Assembly (NCBI RefSeq): GCF_000523235.1
Contig: NZ_CP006850.1
Coordinates: 496,001-560,000 of the forward strand
Reading direction: 5' to 3'
Length of the DNA stretch: 64,000 bases
DNA from: Nocardia nova SH22a
GTDB lineage: Bacteria > Actinomycetota > Actinomycetes > Mycobacteriales > Mycobacteriaceae
Each line of letters begins with the position of its first letter. The stretch's first letter is position 1. The notes under the pieces are model-generated. The model searched no databases. It was not told the DNA's origin and was given only the letters and a program-made list of their open reading frames with translations. Positions 8,839 through 18,871 of this stretch are shown here, in pieces. Made by a program: the position numbers and the translations under genes.

Positions 8839-9135
8839 CTACGTTCCGGCGAGCAACATCAGCAGGAAGATCCCGGCGACCAGCACCATCATGAACGTGC
8901 CGACGATGCCGACGATATAGCCGACCATGATCTGGGACCGGCCGCCGATCGTGCCCCCCGACATCTCGATCTCGTCGAGCGCCCGCTTGCCCATCACCCA
9001 GGCCACCGGCCCCAGCGCGCCACAGCAGAACAGGCTCAGCACTCCGACCAAGAGCACCGTGGTGGCATGCGGATGCTCGACCGGACTGCCGGTCGGCGGC
9101 TCGGGCAGGGAACCCCAGTAATCGGGTTGGTACAT
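8839..9135 (-). CDS. DUF4190-type small membrane protein
   Basis: A 98-residue protein with a Pro-rich cytoplasmic N-terminus (MYQPDYWGSLPEPP) and two hydrophobic helices (TTVLLVGVLSLFCCGALGPVAWVMG and an IVGIVGTFMMVLVAGIF stretch). This is the DUF4190 layout common in actinobacteria. ATG 9135 has GGGCGAG 6 bases upstream; a GTG at 9141 is possible. It converges on the enoyl-CoA hydratase with a 5-base gap. The function of the family is unknown. Confidence 0.75.
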   Translation of the reverse strand: MYQPDYWGSLPEPPTGSPVEHPHATTVLLVGVLSLFCCGALGPVAWVMGKRALDEIEMSGGTIGGRSQIMVGYIVGIVGTFMMVLVAGIFLLMLLAGT

Positions 9136-9233
9136 GGCCACTCGCCCGATTTTACGGGAGATGTGCCCAAAAGTGCGGTGTCGCGGTGGTTTCGGCCGCG
9201 CCGCCGCCCCTCACCGCCGCCGACGGGCAGCCT

Positions 9234-10202
9234 TCACCGCCGCTGACGGGCGATATCGGCGAGCACCACGCCCGCGGCCACCGAGGCGTTGAGGGACTCG
9301 ACCGGACCGGCCATCGGGATGCTCAGGATGCTGTCGCAGGTCTCGCGGACCAGGCGCGACAAACCCTTACCCTCCGAGCCGACGACCACGACTGTCGGTG
9401 TGGTGCCGTCGAATTCGTCGAGAACGGTGTCGCCGCCCGCGTCGAGCCCCACCACCTGCAGTCCGGCCTTCGCCCAATCCTTCAGTGTGCGAGTGAGATT
9501 GGTGGCACGCGCCACCGGAAGCCGGGCCGCCGCACCGGCACTGGTTCGCCACGCCACCGCGGTGACGCTGGCGCTGCGACGCTGCGGGATCACCACGCCG
9601 TGGCCGCCGAACGCGGCCACCGAGCGGATCACCGCGCCCAGATTGCGTGGATCGGAGATGTTGTCCAGCGCCACCAGCAGCGGCGCGGTCCCGGAGGCGC
9701 GGGCGGTGTCGAGCAGATCGTCGGGGTGCGCGTAGCGGTACGGCGGTACCTGCAGGGCCATACCCTGATGCAGCCCGTTGGTGCTCATCCGGTCCAGGTC
9801 GACGCGGGAAACCTCCAGGATGGAGATACCGGCGTCGGCGGCGCGCTGCACGGATTCGGTGAGCCGGTCGTCGTTCTCGGTGCCCAGCGCGACGTACAGC
9901 GCCGTCGCGGGCACCTCGGCCCGCAGGCATTCCACCACCGGATTGCGGCCGAGCACCAATTCGGGCCCGTCGTCACCCTTGCGGGTGCCGGGGCGGGGGC
10001 GGCCGGAGCCCTGCCCGGACTTGGCCGCCTTCGCCGCCGCGGCGGCCCGCTTGGCCGCGGGGTGGTACTTGCGCGCCGAGGCGGGCGGGGTGGCGCCGCG
10101 CCCCTCCAGCCCGCGGCGGCGCTGACCGCCGCTGCCGACGGTCTGCCCCTTCTTGGTGCCGCCCTTGCGAATCGCACCTCGTCGCTGCGAATTTCCTGCC
10201 AT
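9234..10202 (-). CDS. rlmB: 23S rRNA (guanosine-2'-O-)-methyltransferase RlmB
   Basis: A 322-residue SpoU-family RNA methyltransferase. A Lys/Arg/Gly-rich N-terminal tail of about 75 residues is typical of actinobacterial members. It precedes the substrate-binding domain ([12 protein letters not shown]) and the SPOUT domain with motif 1 [14 protein letters not shown], motif 2 [11 protein letters not shown] and motif 3 [15 protein letters not shown]. It transfers a methyl group from SAM to the 2'-O of a 23S rRNA guanosine in the peptidyl-transferase region. It lies downstream of cysS on the same strand, the standard arrangement in Mycobacteriales. Confidence 0.93.
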   Translation of the reverse strand: MAGNSQRRGAIRKGGTKKGQTVGSGGQRRRGLEGRGATPPASARKYHPAAKRAAAAAKAAKSGQGSGRPRPGTRKGDDGPELVLGRNPVVECLRAEVPATALYVALGTENDDRLTESVQRAADAGISILEVSRVDLDRMSTNGLHQGMALQVPPYRYAHPDDLLDTARASGTAPLLVALDNISDPRNLGAVIRSVAAFGGHGVVIPQRRSASVTAVAWRTSAGAAARLPVARATNLTRTLKDWAKAGLQVVGLDAGGDTVLDEFDGTTPTVVVVGSEGKGLSRLVRETCDSILSIPMAGPVESLNASVAAGVVLADIARQRR

Positions 10203-10281
10203 CACTGTGCCTTTCGTGGGTTGCGATACCCGCACCCGATCAGCAGGCTTCGCTCGGTTGTTGATTCATCTGTTCGGTCGT

Positions 10282-11667
10282 CTACTTGGCCAGCGACCAG
10301 TCCGACCCTCCGGCGGTGTCGACGACCTCGATCCCCGCGGCGCCGAGCCGGTCGCGCACGGCGTCGGCCGCGGCCCAGTCCTTCTCGCTGCGCGCCTGCT
10401 GGCGACGCTCCAGTTCGGCGCGGACCAGCACATCGAGCGCGGATTCGGCGGCCGAGGAATCCGAGGGCGCGGCCCAGTGCGGATCCAGCGGGTCGACGCC
10501 CAGGATCGCGAGCATCGCCCGGACCTGCCCCGCCGCCTCGCGCGCGGCCTCGCTCGCACCGGCCTCCAGTGCCCGGTTGCCCTCGTGGACCACGCGGTGA
10601 ATTTCGGCCAGCGCCTTCGGAATCGCGAGATTGTCGTCCAACGCCTCGGCGAAGGTGTCGGTCCACTTGCCGACCGCGACCTCGCCCACCCGTTCCACGG
10701 TGCGCTGCACGAAGGCCTCGAGCCGCTGATAGGTCTGTGCGGCATCGCTCAACGCCTGATCCGAATATTCGAGCATCGACGCGTAATGCGCACTGCCCAA
10801 ATAGAACCGCAATTCCACGGCCCGCACCCGGGTGAGCACATTCGGCACCGACAGGGTGTTGCCGAGCGATTTCGACATCTTTTCCCCGCCGAGCGTGACC
10901 CAGCCGTTGTGCAGCCAGGTTCGTGCGAATCCGTCACCGGCGGCACGCGATTGGGCGATTTCGTTCTCGTGGTGCGGGAATACCAGATCCATACCGCCGC
11001 AGTGGATATCGAATTCGGCGCCCAGATAGAACTCGGCCATCGCCGAGCATTCCAGATGCCAGCCCGGACGGCCCGGACCCCAGGGGGACGGCCAGGTCGG
11101 CTCGCCGGGTTTGGCCGCTTTCCACAGGGTGAAATCGCGCGGATCGCGTTTACCCGACCCGGCGCTCTCGCCCTGCTGCACATCTTCGATGCGGTGGCCG
11201 GACAACTCGCCGTAGGCCGGATAACTGCGGACGTCGAAATACACATTGCCGTCGGCCGCATACGCGTGGCCGCGGTCGATGAGCCGCCGCATCAGATCGA
11301 CCATCTGGGTGATGTGCCCGGTCGCCCGCGGTTCCACCGACGGCGGCAGCACGCCCAATGCCTCGTAGGCGCGGTCGAAGGCGCGTTCGTGGGTCGCGGC
11401 CCACTCCCACCACGGGCGGCCCGCCGCGGCGGCCTTGGTGAGGATCTTGTCGTCGATATCGGTGACATTTCGCACGAAGGCCACGTCGTAGCCGTTCGCG
11501 GCGAGCCAGCGGCGCAGTACGTCGAAGGCGACGCCGCTGCGGACGTGCCCGATATGTGGTTCGCCCTGCACGGTGGCGCCACACAGGTACACCGAGGCAT
11601 GTCCGGGGACCAGCGGGATGAAATCCCGCAGGGTCCGCGTCTCGGTGTCGAACAGGCGCAGAGTCAC
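10282..11667 (-). CDS. cysS: Cysteinyl-tRNA synthetase
   Basis: A 461-residue class I synthetase. The HIGH signature is present in [11 protein letters not shown] and KMSKS in [11 protein letters not shown]. The zinc-ligand region includes YLCGATV near the N-terminus and [18 protein letters not shown]. It charges tRNA-Cys in the cytosol. Length and the adjacent ispF/rlmB genes fit CysS rather than the mycothiol enzyme MshC. The catalytic core and C-terminal helical domain are complete, so the gene is intact. Confidence 0.95.
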   Translation of the reverse strand: MTLRLFDTETRTLRDFIPLVPGHASVYLCGATVQGEPHIGHVRSGVAFDVLRRWLAANGYDVAFVRNVTDIDDKILTKAAAAGRPWWEWAATHERAFDRAYEALGVLPPSVEPRATGHITQMVDLMRRLIDRGHAYAADGNVYFDVRSYPAYGELSGHRIEDVQQGESAGSGKRDPRDFTLWKAAKPGEPTWPSPWGPGRPGWHLECSAMAEFYLGAEFDIHCGGMDLVFPHHENEIAQSRAAGDGFARTWLHNGWVTLGGEKMSKSLGNTLSVPNVLTRVRAVELRFYLGSAHYASMLEYSDQALSDAAQTYQRLEAFVQRTVERVGEVAVGKWTDTFAEALDDNLAIPKALAEIHRVVHEGNRALEAGASEAAREAAGQVRAMLAILGVDPLDPHWAAPSDSSAAESALDVLVRAELERRQQARSEKDWAAADAVRDRLGAAGIEVVDTAGGSDWSLAK

Positions 11668-11894
11668 GACCAGCCATCCTAAGGCTTGATGAGTTACGGA
11701 ACGATCCGGCCCCTCCCATGGTCCACGGTGTATCGAATGCGATGTACCGCGGGTCCGGAGGGGTTTTCACGGAGGTGGATTTCGATATGCGATATCCGGG
11801 CCGATTCGATTTCGGCCGGAATGCGCATGCGGTGACGTGAGTGCGCGCGGCGATCATCCGGATATGCGGAATTCGCCGCCGCGCCCCGGGACGA

Positions 11895-12395
11895 CTACGA
11901 GGTGCTACATCGTCCGTCGTGCAGCAGTAATGCGGTGGCCACGGCGGCGATCCCCTCGCCACGGCCGGTCAAGCCCAGGCCGTCGGAGGTGGTTCCGGAC
12001 ACCGCCACGGGCGCGCCGAGCAGATCGCCCAGCACCTGCTGTGCCTCGATCCGGCGCGGCCCGATCTTCGGCCGATTGCCGATGACCTGCACGGCCGCGT
12101 TCACGATGCGATAGCCCTGTTCGTCGAGCAGTCGTCGCACCTCGGTCAGCATCGCGGCGCCCGAGACGCCCTCCCATTCGGGACGGCCGGTGCCGAACAC
12201 CGCGCCCACATCGCCGAGGCAGGCCGCCGAGAGCAGCGCGTCGCACAGGGCGTGCGCGGCCACATCGCCGTCGGAGTGCCCGGCGCAGCCGTCGTCGCCG
12301 TCGAAGAGCAGTCCGGCCATCCAGCACGGGCGGCCCGGTTCGATCGGATGGACGTCGCTGCCGATTCCGGTGCGCAGTGCGGTGAGATCGGTCAT
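11895..12395 (-). CDS. ispF: 2-C-methyl-D-erythritol 2,4-cyclodiphosphate synthase
   Basis: A 166-residue IspF. The metal-binding [25 protein letters not shown] and the KIGPRR segment are conserved. The enzyme cyclises CDP-methylerythritol phosphate to ME-cPP in the non-mevalonate isoprenoid pathway, acting as a cytosolic homotrimer. The chosen ATG overlaps the ispD stop by four bases, giving translational coupling with the enzyme two steps earlier in the pathway. The open frame extends upstream into ispD, but that part is not conserved. Confidence 0.95.
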   Translation of the reverse strand: MTDLTALRTGIGSDVHPIEPGRPCWMAGLLFDGDDGCAGHSDGDVAAHALCDALLSAACLGDVGAVFGTGRPEWEGVSGAAMLTEVRRLLDEQGYRIVNAAVQVIGNRPKIGPRRIEAQQVLGDLLGAPVAVSGTTSDGLGLTGRGEGIAAVATALLLHDGRCSTS

Positions 12396-13108
12396 CGGCG
12401 CACCACCGTGTCGTTCTCGGCACACAGGGCGTCGGCGAGCCGGAGGTCGAGTTGCCCGGTGATCTTGAAGGCCAGCGGATCGCCGGGAATCACGCGGACG
12501 GGCACGCCGAGGGCCTCGACCAGACCGGCATCGTCGGTGGCCGGGAGATCGACGGCATAGGCGGCGCGCAGCAGTTCGGCGTCGAAACCCTGCGGGGTCT
12601 GGATGGCGCGCAGGCCGGAACGGTCGGGCGTGCCGGTCACATCACCGGTCGCGGACACCGACTTGATGGTGTCGGCGACGGGAACACCGGGAACGACCGC
12701 GCGCAGGCCGGTGGTGAGTTCGGCGACGATCCGGGCGACCAGCGACGGCGGCGTCAGGGCGCGGGCCGCGTCGTGGACGAGGATGTGGGTGGCTTCGGGT
12801 GCGGCGGCCAGTCCGGCGCGCACCGAATCGGTGCGTTCGGCGCCACCGGCCACCACATCGACCGGTACCGAGCCGACCGCGGGGGCATGAGCGGTCAGTA
12901 CTTGTCGCGCCGCATCGATCATCTCGATGGGCGCCATGATCACGATGCGGTCCACGACCCCGGACGTGATCAGGCCGTCAACTGCGCGTACGAGCATGGG
13001 ACTGCCGCCGACCGGGACGAATGCCTTGGGCATGTTCTCACCCAGGCGAACGCCCCGACCGGCGGCAGGAACCAATGCCACAACGCGACGGGAGGCGTCG
13101 AGCGTCAA
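12392..13108 (-). CDS. ispD: 2-C-methyl-D-erythritol 4-phosphate cytidylyltransferase
   Basis: A 238-residue nucleotidyltransferase with the CTP-binding loop [13 protein letters not shown], then [22 protein letters not shown] and HDAARALTP. It makes CDP-methylerythritol in the MEP pathway. The first in-frame codon compatible with the conserved start is a TTG at 13108, 8 bases after the carD stop. No in-frame ATG is available at the right place, so translation probably depends on coupling to carD. Confidence 0.93.
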   Translation of the reverse strand: MTLDASRRVVALVPAAGRGVRLGENMPKAFVPVGGSPMLVRAVDGLITSGVVDRIVIMAPIEMIDAARQVLTAHAPAVGSVPVDVVAGGAERTDSVRAGLAAAPEATHILVHDAARALTPPSLVARIVAELTTGLRAVVPGVPVADTIKSVSATGDVTGTPDRSGLRAIQTPQGFDAELLRAAYAVDLPATDDAGLVEALGVPVRVIPGDPLAFKITGQLDLRLADALCAENDTVVRR

Positions 13109-13116
13109 GACTGCGG

Positions 13117-13635
<519 letters not shown>

Positions 13636-13886
13636 TTAACATGCGACTCGATAACGCCGCGATCAACGGCGCAGGTCAGGGCCACAACTGGCGAGCGCTG
13701 GGGCTTGACAGATCGCGATGTGTGTGCATCTTGTTGCGGCAGAAGGGGATACAGAGCTCGTGGGGGCGAACGAGCCGCCGCGTGACACTACACCGGACCG
13801 GTCCGCACCGACCACCCTGCGAACTACTACGCTGCCTACTACTACTCTCCATCGTGGAGTGAGCCGGTCGACATGGAGGACAACCC

Positions 13887-14582
13887 GTGACTGCCCTGAA
13901 AGCCACCACAGCGTCGAATGTGACCAAGGTGTCGCGGCGCGCACTCGCCGTCGCCGCGCTGGCCACCGGTGCGGCACTGGCGTTGTCCGGATGCGGTGCC
14001 GGTCAGATTTCGCAGACCGCACACCAGGTACCCGCGGTCAACGGCAATGCCGCGACCGTCGGGAACATGGCGCTGCGCGATGTGCGCATCCTGCTGCCGC
14101 AGTCCGAGCAGTACACCAACGCCAAGGGCGGCAAGGCCGTGCTCGCGTTCAGCGCGATCAACCAGGGCTCCGCTCGCACCGACGAGCTGGTCAGCGTCAC
14201 CACCGACCTCGGCCAGGTGAAGATCACCCCCGACAAGCCGCAGCTGGTACCCGGGCAGACCGTCGTCGCCGACGGCGCGGCGAAGGCGGGCGAGGCCGCC
14301 TCGGCGCCGACATCGGCCGCCGCGCCGACCACCGAGCCCGGCCACGCCGCGACCGAGGCCGGGGAGGGCGCGGGCACCGCGGACAACCCGGCCGACCCGA
14401 ACGCGCACCCGATCCTGGTCGAGATCACCGGCCTCACCAGGGACATCGTGCCCGGCCTCACCTACGGTGTGACCTTCAACTTCAAGGATGCGGGCACGGT
14501 CGCGGTCCAGGTGCCCGTCGATGCCGGTCCGGACACCCCGCGCCACGAGGCGTCCGTCGTCTCCGAGCACCAGGGGCACTGA
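13887..14582 (+). CDS. lpqE: LpqE-like lipoprotein
   Basis: A 231-residue predicted lipoprotein. A basic N-terminus and hydrophobic segment end in lipobox LSGC with the lipidated Cys at position 36. A compact domain follows (NMALRDVRILLPQ, VLAFSAINQG), then a long Ala/Thr/Pro/Glu-rich insert (about residues 130-170), and then the domain resumes (HPILVEITGLTRDI). The GTG start has GGAGGA 6 bases upstream. Its place between carD and radA equals lpqE (Rv3584). It is anchored outside the membrane; its biochemical role is not established. Confidence 0.85.
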   Translation: MTALKATTASNVTKVSRRALAVAALATGAALALSGCGAGQISQTAHQVPAVNGNAATVGNMALRDVRILLPQSEQYTNAKGGKAVLAFSAINQGSARTDELVSVTTDLGQVKITPDKPQLVPGQTVVADGAAKAGEAASAPTSAAAPTTEPGHAATEAGEGAGTADNPADPNAHPILVEITGLTRDIVPGLTYGVTFNFKDAGTVAVQVPVDAGPDTPRHEASVVSEHQGH

Positions 14583-14668
14583 CACCCGCGAGATCCAGGC
14601 GCCACACCCCGCGGCGTGGGCCGTTCGGCCCGTCGCTGTCTGTCGCCGGTGGTCGCTAGGCTGCGCAC

Positions 14669-16072
14669 GTGGCCAAGGTGAAATCGCTCTACCGGTGCTC
14701 GTCCTGCGGTAACGAGGTTGCCAAGTGGGTGGGGCGGTGCCCGGGATGCAGCGAGTGGGGGACCGTCGACGAGGTGGCGGTGACGGCGGGCTCGTCCGGG
14801 GCAGGGAACTCCGCGGGTCGCCGCGCGCTGCTTCCCTCGACGGCCGCGGCGCCCATCTCCACCATCGATTCCAAGGTCACCCGGGCCCGGCCCACCGGTG
14901 TCGGGGAGTTGGACCGGGTGCTGGGCGGGGGTGTCGTGCCCGGTTCGGTGGTCCTGCTGTCCGGTGAGCCCGGTGTGGGGAAGTCGACGCTGCTGCTCGA
15001 GGTCGCCCACCGGTGGGCGCGGCAGCGCGAGGAGCGTGCGCTCTACGTCACCGCCGAGGAATCGGCCGGGCAGGTCCGGCTGCGCGCCGATCGCACCGAC
15101 GCGGTGCACGAAAGGGTCTATCTCGCAGCGGAATCCGATCTGGCCACCATTCTCGGCCATGTCGATCAGGTCCGGCCGACGCTGCTGGTCGTCGACTCGG
15201 TGCAGACGATGCTGGCCGCGGACGCCGACGGTGTGATCGGCGGGGTGACGCAGGTCCGGGCGGTCACCGCCGCGCTGACCGCCCTGGCCAAGGCGAGCGG
15301 TATCGCGGTGCTGCTGGTCGGGCACGTCACCAAGGACGGCAATGTCGCCGGGCCGCGCACCCTGGAACATCTGGTGGACGTGGTGCTGCAGTTCGAGGGG
15401 GACAAGCACTCGACGCTGCGGATGGTGCGCGGGATCAAGAATCGCTTCGGCAGTGCCGACGAGGTGGGCTGTTTCGAACTGCACGACGACGGGATCAAGG
15501 GGGTCAGCGACCCGTCCGGACTGTTCCTGCATCACCGCGCCGATCAGGTGCCGGGCACCGCGATCACGGTGGCGATGGACGGTAAGCGCCCGCTGCTGGG
15601 CGAGGTGCAGGGACTGACCGTGTCCACCCAGGTGCCGGCGCCGCGGCGCGCGGTGAGCGGGCTGGACTACAACCGGGTGTCGATGGTGCTGGCGGTCCTG
15701 CAGAGCCGGTGCGGGGTGTATCTGGGCAAACACGATGTGTACGCCGCGACGGTCGGCGGTATGAGGCTGGCCGAGCCCGCCGCGGATCTGGCGGTCGCGG
15801 TCGCGATCGCCGGTGCGGAGCGCGATATCCCGCTGCGCGCGGGCATGGTGGTACTCGGTGAGGTCGGGCTGGCCGGCGAGGTACGGCGCGTCACCGGGGT
15901 CGGGCGCCGGTTGCGCGAGGCCGAACGGCTAGGTTTCACGGAGGCGTTGGTACCGCCGGGTACCGATCTGTCGGGCATCACCATGAAGGTGCACGAGGTC
16001 GCGAATGTGCGTGCGGCACTTGCCTCGAGTGGTCTGTCCAAGCGACGCCGTGAGCGCACGGAGGCATCGTGA
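14669..16072 (+). CDS. radA: DNA repair protein RadA
   Basis: A 467-residue RadA/Sms. The N-terminal C4 zinc finger ([23 protein letters not shown]) precedes the RecA-like ATPase with Walker [10 protein letters not shown] and the family-specific KNRFG motif in [10 protein letters not shown]-terminal Lon-protease-like domain follows. RadA helps branch migration and processing of recombination intermediates. A TAGGCT hexamer at 14657-14662 sits 6 bases before the GTG, which suggests a leaderless transcript. Its last codons and stop lie inside the first copy of a 71-bp tandem repeat that links it to disA. Confidence 0.95.
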   Translation: MAKVKSLYRCSSCGNEVAKWVGRCPGCSEWGTVDEVAVTAGSSGAGNSAGRRALLPSTAAAPISTIDSKVTRARPTGVGELDRVLGGGVVPGSVVLLSGEPGVGKSTLLLEVAHRWARQREERALYVTAEESAGQVRLRADRTDAVHERVYLAAESDLATILGHVDQVRPTLLVVDSVQTMLAADADGVIGGVTQVRAVTAALTALAKASGIAVLLVGHVTKDGNVAGPRTLEHLVDVVLQFEGDKHSTLRMVRGIKNRFGSADEVGCFELHDDGIKGVSDPSGLFLHHRADQVPGTAITVAMDGKRPLLGEVQGLTVSTQVPAPRRAVSGLDYNRVSMVLAVLQSRCGVYLGKHDVYAATVGGMRLAEPAADLAVAVAIAGAERDIPLRAGMVVLGEVGLAGEVRRVTGVGRRLREAERLGFTEALVPPGTDLSGITMKVHEVANVRAALASSGLSKRRRERTEAS

Positions 16073-16207
16073 GCGACACTTGCGCAGCTGCTCGCGATGC
16101 CGACCGGGTGCGGGTGTCCCGCAAGATGCAGGAGGCATCGTGAGCGACACTTGCGCAGCTGCTCGCGATGCCGACCGGGTGCGGGTGTCCCGCGGAACAC
16201 AGGAGGC
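16060..16207 (+). repeat. Tandem 71-bp repeat across the radA-disA junction
   Basis: A 71-bp unit runs from 16060 to 16130 and again from 16131 to 16201, differing only in the last few bases. A third partial copy of at least GGAGGC begins at 16202. Each unit starts with GGAGG followed four bases later by a start codon (GTG 16069, GTG 16140, ATG 16211). The first copy includes the final radA codons and its stop. The unit length equals one 75-base reading frame minus a 4-base overlap, so the duplication copies a whole coupled mini-cistron. Confidence 0.95.
16069..16143 (+). CDS. Putative 24-aa coupled small ORF 1
   Basis: The GTG at 16069 overlaps the radA TGA (GTGA) and follows GGAGG by four bases. 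It encodes 24 residues, beginning [18 protein letters not shown] and ending KMQEAS, and stops at 16143 inside the start overlap of the next frame. No known domain is recognisable. It may be a translated peptide or simply a coupling device that carries ribosomes from radA toward disA. Coding status is inferred from the start/stop geometry only. Confidence 0.4.
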   Translation: MSDTCAAARDADRVRVSRKMQEAS

Positions 16208-16214
16208 GGAATGA
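16140..16214 (+). CDS. Putative 24-aa coupled small ORF 2
   Basis: This is the second copy of the preceding frame. Its GTG at 16140 overlaps the stop of small ORF 1 (GTGA), again four bases after GGAGG, and its TGA at 16212-16214 overlaps the disA ATG (ATGA). The first 18 residues are identical to ORF 1 and the end changes to GTQEAE. The absence of changes across the shared part suggests recent duplication rather than long-maintained divergence. Confidence 0.4.
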   Translation: MSDTCAAARDADRVRVSRGTQEAE

Positions 16215-17353
16215 CCCCAGGCCGTTGGGTGACCCACCTGCTCGGTCGGCCCGCACCGCGCGGGCGCCCGGCAGTCCCGGCGGATATCGTCCGCCCCCGC
16301 GGCGCGGATCCGGCCGCCACCATTGCCCGGTTGGTGCCGGGCACCGAACTGCGGGACGGAATCGACCGGATCCTGCGAGCGCACACCGGCGGCCTGATCG
16401 TGCTCGGCTACGACGAACGACTGGAACGCATCTGCGACGGCGGCTTCGAACTCGATGTGGAATTCTCGCCCACCCGGCTGCGGGAGCTGTCGAAAATGGA
16501 TGGCGCCGTGGTGCTCTCGACCGACGGCACCCGGATCCGTCGCGCCAATGTGCATCTGGTTCCCGACCACTCCCTGCCGACCGCCGAATCGGGCACCCGG
16601 CACAAGGCCGCCGAGCGCACGGCCGCGCAGGCCGGATTCCCGGTGGTGTCGGTGAGCCGATCGACCGGCATCGTCACGGTCTACTTCGACGGCGGCAGAC
16701 ATCCGATCCAGACCTCCGAGACGATTCTGGCGCGGGCCAATCAGGCGATGGCGACGCTCGAGCGGTACCGCTCCCGTTTGGACGAGAGTGCCCGGCAACT
16801 GTCGCTGGCCGAGCTCAACGACTGCGCCACCCTGCGCGATGTGCTGGCGGTGGTGCACTGTCTGGAGCTGGTGCGGCGGGTGGCCCGCGAAATCGGTTCC
16901 GATGTGGACGAACTCGGTGTCGACGGGCGGCAACTGGCGCTGCAACTGGCCGAACTGGTCGGCAACACCGATACCCTGCGCCGTCTGCTGGTGCGTGACT
17001 ACCTGCGTGCCGAACCGGCCGGTGACGCGGAACTCGAACATGCCCTCGACGGCCTCGACGGCCTGCTCGAGGTGGATCTGCTGGAACTCACCAATCTCGC
17101 CCCGCCACTGGGCTTTCCGGCCACGATCGAAGCACTCGACGCCGCGGTCGGGCCGCGCGGATACCGGGTGCTGGCCGAGATCCCGCGGGTTCCGCTGGGC
17201 CGCGCCGAACCTGTGATCGCGGCGTTCGGCTCGCTGTCCGGGCTGGTGTCGGCCAGTGCCGCGGAGATCGAAGGGGTGGGTGGTATCGACGCCGAACTCG
17301 CCCGCCAGATCCGCGAGGGCCTGGCCAGACTCGCCGAACCCGGCACGGTCTGA
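16211..17353 (+). CDS. disA: DNA integrity scanning diadenylate cyclase DisA
   Basis: A 380-residue DisA. The DAC domain shows D97-G98-A99 (KMDGAVVL) and the triphosphate-binding motif as G-T-R130-H131-K132, where the family usually has RHR. A helical linker and a C-terminal HhH DNA-binding region ([20 protein letters not shown]) complete the protein. It condenses two ATP into c-di-AMP and senses branched DNA, matching its coupling to radA. The ATG at 16211 overlaps small ORF 2. The N-terminus is about 20 residues longer than in M. tuberculosis. The Arg-to-Lys change is conservative but could alter activity. Confidence 0.94.
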   Translation: MTPGRWVTHLLGRPAPRGRPAVPADIVRPRGADPAATIARLVPGTELRDGIDRILRAHTGGLIVLGYDERLERICDGGFELDVEFSPTRLRELSKMDGAVVLSTDGTRIRRANVHLVPDHSLPTAESGTRHKAAERTAAQAGFPVVSVSRSTGIVTVYFDGGRHPIQTSETILARANQAMATLERYRSRLDESARQLSLAELNDCATLRDVLAVVHCLELVRRVAREIGSDVDELGVDGRQLALQLAELVGNTDTLRRLLVRDYLRAEPAGDAELEHALDGLDGLLEVDLLELTNLAPPLGFPATIEALDAAVGPRGYRVLAEIPRVPLGRAEPVIAAFGSLSGLVSASAAEIEGVGGIDAELARQIREGLARLAEPGTV

Positions 17354-18022
17354 TCAGGCGATATTGAAGGTTTCGGGCGTACTGCGCACCGAACCGAACT
17401 GCGCGACCACGGCATACCCGCCGGCGGGCACCGGAACCCGGTCACCCTCGCATCCCGGTTGTGAGGTGGTGGCCGACCAGGTCAGCGTGAACGCGGCCTG
17501 CTGGCCCCCGTTGAGGGTGCGCACATCGGCCGGACCGCCCTGATCGCAGTCGGTACTCGACCACAGCCGGCGTTGCCCGTCCAGCGACTGCACCCACACC
17601 TGCTGCAATCCCGAACCCATGTCGCGCGTGCAGGCGGCGGTGGAGATATTCGTGATGACAACCGTGAACACCGGCTGCTCACCCGCCTTGTAGGTGGGTT
17701 GCCCGACATTCGATTTCACCGCGAGGGACTGATCCGGGCACTGTGCGGGGGTGCCGTTCGCGGTGGAATTGACCGTGCCGGACGCGGATGTCCCGGGCGC
17801 CGCGGGTTTCGCACTGCTGGGATTACCCGTGCCGGTGGCCGCCGCGGAGGTGGAGGTGGCGGCGGCCCCGGCATGCTTGGTGTCCTTGTTGTCCCCGCCA
17901 CCACGCAGCAACATCATCGCCAGCCAGATGACCAGTGCGAGCGCGACGACCAGCGCGCCGATGGCGAGCAGGCGGCGACGCCAGTAGATCTCCGGCGGGA
18001 GCGGTCCATTGGGTTCCAGCAC
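17354..18022 (-). CDS. Single-pass exported protein (Rv3587c-like)
   Basis: A 222-residue membrane-anchored protein: a short cytoplasmic N-terminus, one transmembrane helix (LLAIGALVVALALVIWLAMML), a Ser/Thr/Ala/Gly-rich spacer of about 50 residues, and an extracytoplasmic domain of about 130 residues with four cysteines (PAQCPDQS, TAACTRDM, STDCDQGG, QPGCEGDR) that could pair. Position between disA and the carbonic anhydrase matches Rv3587c. The GTG start is at 18022. Its stop abuts the disA stop with no gap. The function is unknown; the beta-rich tail suggests a binding or envelope role. Confidence 0.8.
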   Translation of the reverse strand: MLEPNGPLPPEIYWRRRLLAIGALVVALALVIWLAMMLLRGGGDNKDTKHAGAAATSTSAAATGTGNPSSAKPAAPGTSASGTVNSTANGTPAQCPDQSLAVKSNVGQPTYKAGEQPVFTVVITNISTAACTRDMGSGLQQVWVQSLDGQRRLWSSTDCDQGGPADVRTLNGGQQAAFTLTWSATTSQPGCEGDRVPVPAGGYAVVAQFGSVRSTPETFNIA

Positions 18023-18148
18023 GCAACAACGGTAAGTGCACGATCGGGCCCGTCCCGATCAGGTCCGCGGCGTGTCGGCGCCGAATCGGCGGTGACGCCG
18101 GGTACATTTCCGCGCCGCGCTGCGCCGATCACCGGAAACGGCCGTTGC

Positions 18149-18772
18149 TCAGACCGTTTCGCCGATATCGCCGATGACCTTGTGCAACTGGGCGCGACCG
18201 TCGCTGAGCTTGTAGTTCACACAGGCGATGGCGCACCGGCCGCTCTCGACCCGATCGGCGACGATCTTCGAGCGATCGGTGAGCAGGCGTGCGGTCTCCT
18301 GCACGTGCCGGGCCTCGAGCTCGTCGACCTCGGTGAGGCCGTCCCGGCGGCCGCCGAGGATGGACGGGGTCACCCGCTCCACGAGGCTGCGGATGAATCC
18401 GCCGGGGACATTGCCGTCGTCGAGCGCGTCGATGGTCGCGCGGACCGCGCCGCAGCTGTCGTGGCCGAGGATCACGATCAGCGGCACATCGAGAATCTCG
18501 ACGCCGTATTCGATCGAGCCGAGCACCGACTCGTCGATGACATGACCCGCGGTGCGGACCACGAACATATCGCCGAGGCCCTGGTCGAAGATGATCTCCG
18601 CGGCCACGCGGGAATCACCGCACCCGAACAGGATGGCCCGCGGGTGCTGGCCTCCGACGAGTTTCGCGCGGTCGGCGGCGCCCTGGCTGGGATGCGAGAG
18701 TGTGCCGTTGACGAACCGGTCGTTACCCTCTCGGAGAGACTTCCAGGCACTGATCGGGTTGGTATGAGGCAT
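18149..18772 (-). CDS. canB: Beta-class carbonic anhydrase
   Basis: A 207-residue beta-carbonic anhydrase of exactly the length of M. tuberculosis Rv3588c. The zinc ligands C51, H104 and C107 and the dyad D53-x-R55 are all present (GCGDSR, GHDSCG). It interconverts CO2 and bicarbonate in the cytosol. The ATG at 18772 gives the conserved MPHTNP start; the open frame continues nine codons upstream. It is divergent from mutY, as in mycobacteria. Confidence 0.94.
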   Translation of the reverse strand: MPHTNPISAWKSLREGNDRFVNGTLSHPSQGAADRAKLVGGQHPRAILFGCGDSRVAAEIIFDQGLGDMFVVRTAGHVIDESVLGSIEYGVEILDVPLIVILGHDSCGAVRATIDALDDGNVPGGFIRSLVERVTPSILGGRRDGLTEVDELEARHVQETARLLTDRSKIVADRVESGRCAIACVNYKLSDGRAQLHKVIGDIGETV

Positions 18773-18871
18773 GCGTCCCATTTTCCATAGGTTTCCCACT
18801 ACCGGCGAGTCCGTTCTAGTTACAGCCGGGCAAACAAGTACCGGCCGAGAGGTCGAGACCGTGGTGAAGTC

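Noticed and set aside
9186..10835. 549-codon plus-strand frame opposite rlmB and cysS
   Set aside because: It spans two real genes on the other strand and is Arg/Pro-rich without domains.
16060..16207. CRISPR-like direct repeats
   Set aside because: The two copies are contiguous with no spacers and include coding sequence of radA. It is a tandem duplication.
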